64,000 nucleotides of DNA from Roseateles violae (GTDB lineage: Bacteria; Pseudomonadota; Gammaproteobacteria; Burkholderiales; Burkholderiaceae_C). Shown here piece after piece: positions 61,898 to 64,000 of this stretch. The position numbers were made by a program, and so were the translations under genes. How positions within the stretch are numbered: position 1 is the first letter of the stretch; every line of letters begins with the position of its first letter. Below the pieces are notes generated by a model that was not told the origin of the DNA, ran no database searches, and saw only the letters and a list, made by a program, of their open reading frames with translations. The stretch is from positions 682,001 to 746,000 of the forward strand of contig NZ_JAUHHC010000003.1 of NCBI RefSeq assembly GCF_030410485.1, written 5' to 3'.

Positions 61898-62010
61898 GAT
61901 TCCACCTCCGGCTCAGAGCACGTCCATTCGCGCTCGTCATGGAGAAATCCTAGGGTCAACCCGCAAGCCGGTCCAATGAGATCGATGCGCCGGATTGATA
62001 CCATTTGCTC

Positions 62011-62976
62011 ATGAATCCACCGCAGCTCGCACGCCAGCGTCCGCTCTCGATCGGGCCGCTGCGCGCCTTCGAGGCGGTGGCGCGGCTCCTCAGCTTCCGC
62101 GCCGCCGCCGAGGAACTGCACCTGACGCAGTCGGCGATCAGCCGCCAGATCCGCGCGCTGGAGGACGAGATCGGCTGCACCCTCTTCCTGCGCGGCACCC
62201 GCCATGTCGAGCTCAGCGCCGACGGCACGGCGCTGCGCAGCACGGCGGTGCTGGTGCTGCAGCGCCTGGATCAGACGGTGCGGCAGATCCGTCAGACACG
62301 CGGCCGCCGCGTCGTCAACGTGACGACCTTCGCCTCCTTCGCCTCGCTGTGGCTGATCCCGCGGCTGGCCGCCTTCCAGCAGGCCCATCCGGACATCGAC
62401 ATCCGCGTCTCGGCCCAGGACGCCGTGATCGAGCTCGACGACAGCGAGATCGACCTGGCCCTGCGCTATGCGATGCCGGGCGAGATGGCGGCCGGCGCCC
62501 AGCGCATGTTCGGCGAGACGCTGACCCCGGTGGTCAGCCCCTGGCTGGCCCGCCAGGCCAGCGAGGGCACGGCGGCGCCGCTGCGCCGCCCGGCCGATCT
62601 GGCCCGCCACACCCTGGCCGAGGAGGATGGCCAGCAGCCCAGCGCCGAATTCATCAGCTGGCGGCGCTGGCTGCGCGAGCATGGCGAGCCGGGCCTGGAG
62701 CCGCAGCGCTGGATGTACCTGAACTTTACCTACCAGCAGATCCAAGCCGCCCTGGCCGGCCAGGCCGTCGCCCTGGCCCGCCTTGCCCTGGTCAGCGAAC
62801 AGCTGCAGCGCGGCGACCTGATCGAGCCCTTCGGCGCGTCCGGCCGCATGGACAGCCCCTTCGCCTATTGGCTGCTGCCCTCCAGCCACGGCCGCGGCCG
62901 CCCCGAGGTGCAGCAGTTCTGCGACTGGGTGCTGGCGCAGGCGGCGCAGTCGCGGGTCGACATCGGCGAGGACTGA
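62011..62976 (+). CDS. LysR family regulator, GcvA-type
   Basis: A 321-residue LTTR. The helix-turn-helix covers about 18-75 (LRAFEAVARLLSFRAAAEEL, TQSAISRQIRALEDEIG, LFLRGTRHVELS), and the effector domain with VNVTTFASFASLWLIPRL matches the GcvA/AmpR-like branch. I start at ATG 62011, two codons after a possible TTG. It is divergent from the DUF2917 gene, which is the likely target. The intergenic region holds no obvious perfect T-N11-A dyad. Confidence 0.94.
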   Translation: MNPPQLARQRPLSIGPLRAFEAVARLLSFRAAAEELHLTQSAISRQIRALEDEIGCTLFLRGTRHVELSADGTALRSTAVLVLQRLDQTVRQIRQTRGRRVVNVTTFASFASLWLIPRLAAFQQAHPDIDIRVSAQDAVIELDDSEIDLALRYAMPGEMAAGAQRMFGETLTPVVSPWLARQASEGTAAPLRRPADLARHTLAEEDGQQPSAEFISWRRWLREHGEPGLEPQRWMYLNFTYQQIQAALAGQAVALARLALVSEQLQRGDLIEPFGASGRMDSPFAYWLLPSSHGRGRPEVQQFCDWVLAQAAQSRVDIGED

Positions 62977-63010
62977 GGCAAGCTCCGCCGGCAGCCCCTA
63001 CACTGCGCCG

Positions 63011-63253
63011 ATGCAGCTCGATATCGTCGTCTATTCCAAGTCCGCCTGCCCGCAGTGCGACACCGTCAAAAGCCTGCTGAAGGCCAGGAACCTCGGCTTC
63101 GAGGAGATCCGGATCGACGACGCGGCACAGCGCAAGGCCTTCTACGAGAAGTGCGGCCCCTCGGTCCGCTCGATGCCCCAGGTCTTCATCAACCAGCAGC
63201 GCGTCGGCGGCGTGGCCGGGCTGCAGGCGGCCTTCGCCCAGCTGAAGCTCTGA
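63011..63253 (+). CDS. Glutaredoxin family protein
   Basis: An 80-residue thioredoxin-fold protein. The active site is Cys13-Pro-Gln-Cys16 (usual glutaredoxins have CPYC), with SMPQVFINQQRVGGVAGLQA giving the cis-Pro and glutathione-binding GG. It should reduce disulfides or glutathionylated proteins in the cytoplasm. It follows the LysR gene by 34 bases and converges on the second cyclo-ligase gene. Confidence 0.93.
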   Translation: MQLDIVVYSKSACPQCDTVKSLLKARNLGFEEIRIDDAAQRKAFYEKCGPSVRSMPQVFINQQRVGGVAGLQAAFAQLKL

Positions 63254-63268
63254 CGGCGCTGTTCGCGG

Positions 63269-63862
63269 TCAGGGCGCGATCACTTCCCGCTCCGTCAGCA
63301 CCAGGGTCAGCGCCTGGTCGTGCGGCTCGGCCGCGAAGACCGCTTCGCTGACCGACCAGGCCAGGCCGATGCTGGTGACGCCCGGGTGCTCGGCCAGCCA
63401 GCGGTCGAAATAGCCGCCGCCGTAGCCGAGGCGGTAGCCCTCGCGGGTGAAGCCCACGCAGGGCACCAGCACGACGTCGGGCAGCACCGGGGCGCCGGCG
63501 CAGGCGGCAATGCCGCATTCGTCCTGCAGCGTCGGCGCCTGGCCGTCCCAGCGCCGGTATTCCATGCGCCGCGGCGTGCGCCAGGCAAAAGGCAGGGCCA
63601 ATTGCACACCCTCGAGCAGGCCGGCATGCCCGGCCAGGTGTTCGACTGCGTTAAATTCCCCGTCCAGGGGCCAGAACAGGCCCAGGCAGTGAGGTTCCAG
63701 TTGTTCCAGCACGTCGCGCAGCAGATGACCGAGCGCCGCATCGGCGGCATGGGCCGCCGGCGTGGCCAGCCAATGGCCGCGCTGCGCCAGCAGATGGGCG
63801 CGCAGCGCCGCGCGCTCGTGCGGGGCCGGATCGGGCTGATGGGTCGATGAAGACGACGACAC
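63269..63862 (-). CDS. 5-formyltetrahydrofolate cyclo-ligase, paralogue 2
   Basis: A 197-residue YgfA/MTHFS-family protein: LGLFWPLDGEFNAVEHL, VLVPCVGFTREGYRLGYGGG and YFDRWLAEHP. I take GTG 63862 as the start because AAGGA sits upstream; a TTG at 63892 would add ten residues and overlap the divergent gene more. It is a distinct paralogue of the gene at 60600-61172. Divergence from a probable lytic transglycosylase matches the layout I recall from other Burkholderiales. Confidence 0.9.
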   Translation of the reverse strand: MSSSSSTHQPDPAPHERAALRAHLLAQRGHWLATPAAHAADAALGHLLRDVLEQLEPHCLGLFWPLDGEFNAVEHLAGHAGLLEGVQLALPFAWRTPRRMEYRRWDGQAPTLQDECGIAACAGAPVLPDVVLVPCVGFTREGYRLGYGGGYFDRWLAEHPGVTSIGLAWSVSEAVFAAEPHDQALTLVLTEREVIAP

Positions 63863-63873
63863 GGGTTTCCTTG

Positions 63874-64000
63874 ATGAGCAGAAGAACGGCAAGGCTGCAG
63901 GCAGTATATGGATCGTTGATGTCGGCGCTGCTGAGCCTGGGCCTCCTGGGCACGCCGGCGCAGGCTCAAATCTCCACGGCCACCGCCCCGGCGCAGGCCG
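63874..64000 (+). CDS. N-terminus of an exported protein, probably lytic transglycosylase (partial)
   Basis: Only the first 42 codons are in the window. They encode a signal peptide with an Arg pair near the start, a hydrophobic stretch (SLMSALLSLGLLG) and cleavage at TPAQA-Q, then an Ala/Thr-rich stretch. An in-frame ATG at 63847 is an alternative start. The product is inferred from position alone: in Burkholderiales a soluble lytic transglycosylase gene often lies divergent from the cyclo-ligase gene. The visible part has no catalytic motif. Confidence 0.45.
   Translation, partial: MSRRTARLQAVYGSLMSALLSLGLLGTPAQAQISTATAPAQA

Overview
The window is GC-rich chromosomal DNA (roughly two-thirds G+C or more by eye) with dense, mostly overlapping genes. 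It looks like a Burkholderiales betaproteobacterium, probably near Roseateles/Mitsuaria/Leptothrix/Rubrivivax. Supporting marks are an S-adenosylhomocysteine riboswitch in front of ahcY-tlyA-metF, two PEP-CTERM proteins, and DUF484, DUF2917 and oxidoreductase-like small proteins. The genus is inference. I saw no rRNA, tRNA, CRISPR array, insertion sequence or phage gene, and no gene-free stretch above about 300 bases.

Layout. 1-2.2 kb: two exported proteins and a PaaG-like enoyl-CoA isomerase. 2.2-8.5 kb: a tripartite RND efflux operon whose adaptor carries an extra OmpA-like domain. 8.6-10.1 kb: a cystine-type ABC permease and binding protein without an ATPase. 10.1-19.9 kb: mixed single genes, including a vanadium-haloperoxidase-fold protein with a broken motif, a PEP-CTERM protein with a tandem repeat in its leader, an MFS exporter, a thioesterase, a TolA-like protein, and a rhodanese/Sel1 protein interrupted by an in-frame amber codon. 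20.0-36.5 kb: ten minus-strand genes forming a catabolic locus. 36.6-46.4 kb: housekeeping (glmS, an Lrp regulator, rlmI, xerC, DUF484, dapF, two lipid A acyltransferases). 46.5-57.8 kb: metK, a cis/trans fatty acid isomerase, a YcaQ-type DNA glycosylase, and the riboswitch-controlled ahcY-tlyA-metF operon. 57.8-64 kb: small conserved proteins, pepQ, two 5-formyl-THF cyclo-ligase paralogues, TfoX, a LysR/DUF2917 pair, a glutaredoxin, and the first codons of a probable lytic transglycosylase.

The most distinctive part is 20.0-36.5 kb. It encodes a TonB-dependent receptor, a ribokinase-type kinase, a TIM-barrel/FGE-fold hybrid, a ThuA/beta-propeller/cytochrome c fusion, a GH127 glycosidase and a class III CoA-transferase, most joined by 4-base start/stop overlaps. 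Upstream are an esterase, a LysR regulator, a sodium symporter with an N-terminal propeller-like domain, and a CitE-like lyase. My reading is a glycoside uptake, deacylation, hydrolysis and periplasmic oxidation pathway ending in CoA activation and C-C cleavage. No such pathway is known to me in this arrangement, and the substrate is not determined.

The methyl cycle is also well represented: metK, ahcY and metF lie within 11 kb, ahcY-metF under an SAH riboswitch and metK behind a long leader that may fold. Several genes begin at GTG or TTG. I chose starts by Shine-Dalgarno spacing, start/stop overlap and signal peptides, and each entry says so where it matters.
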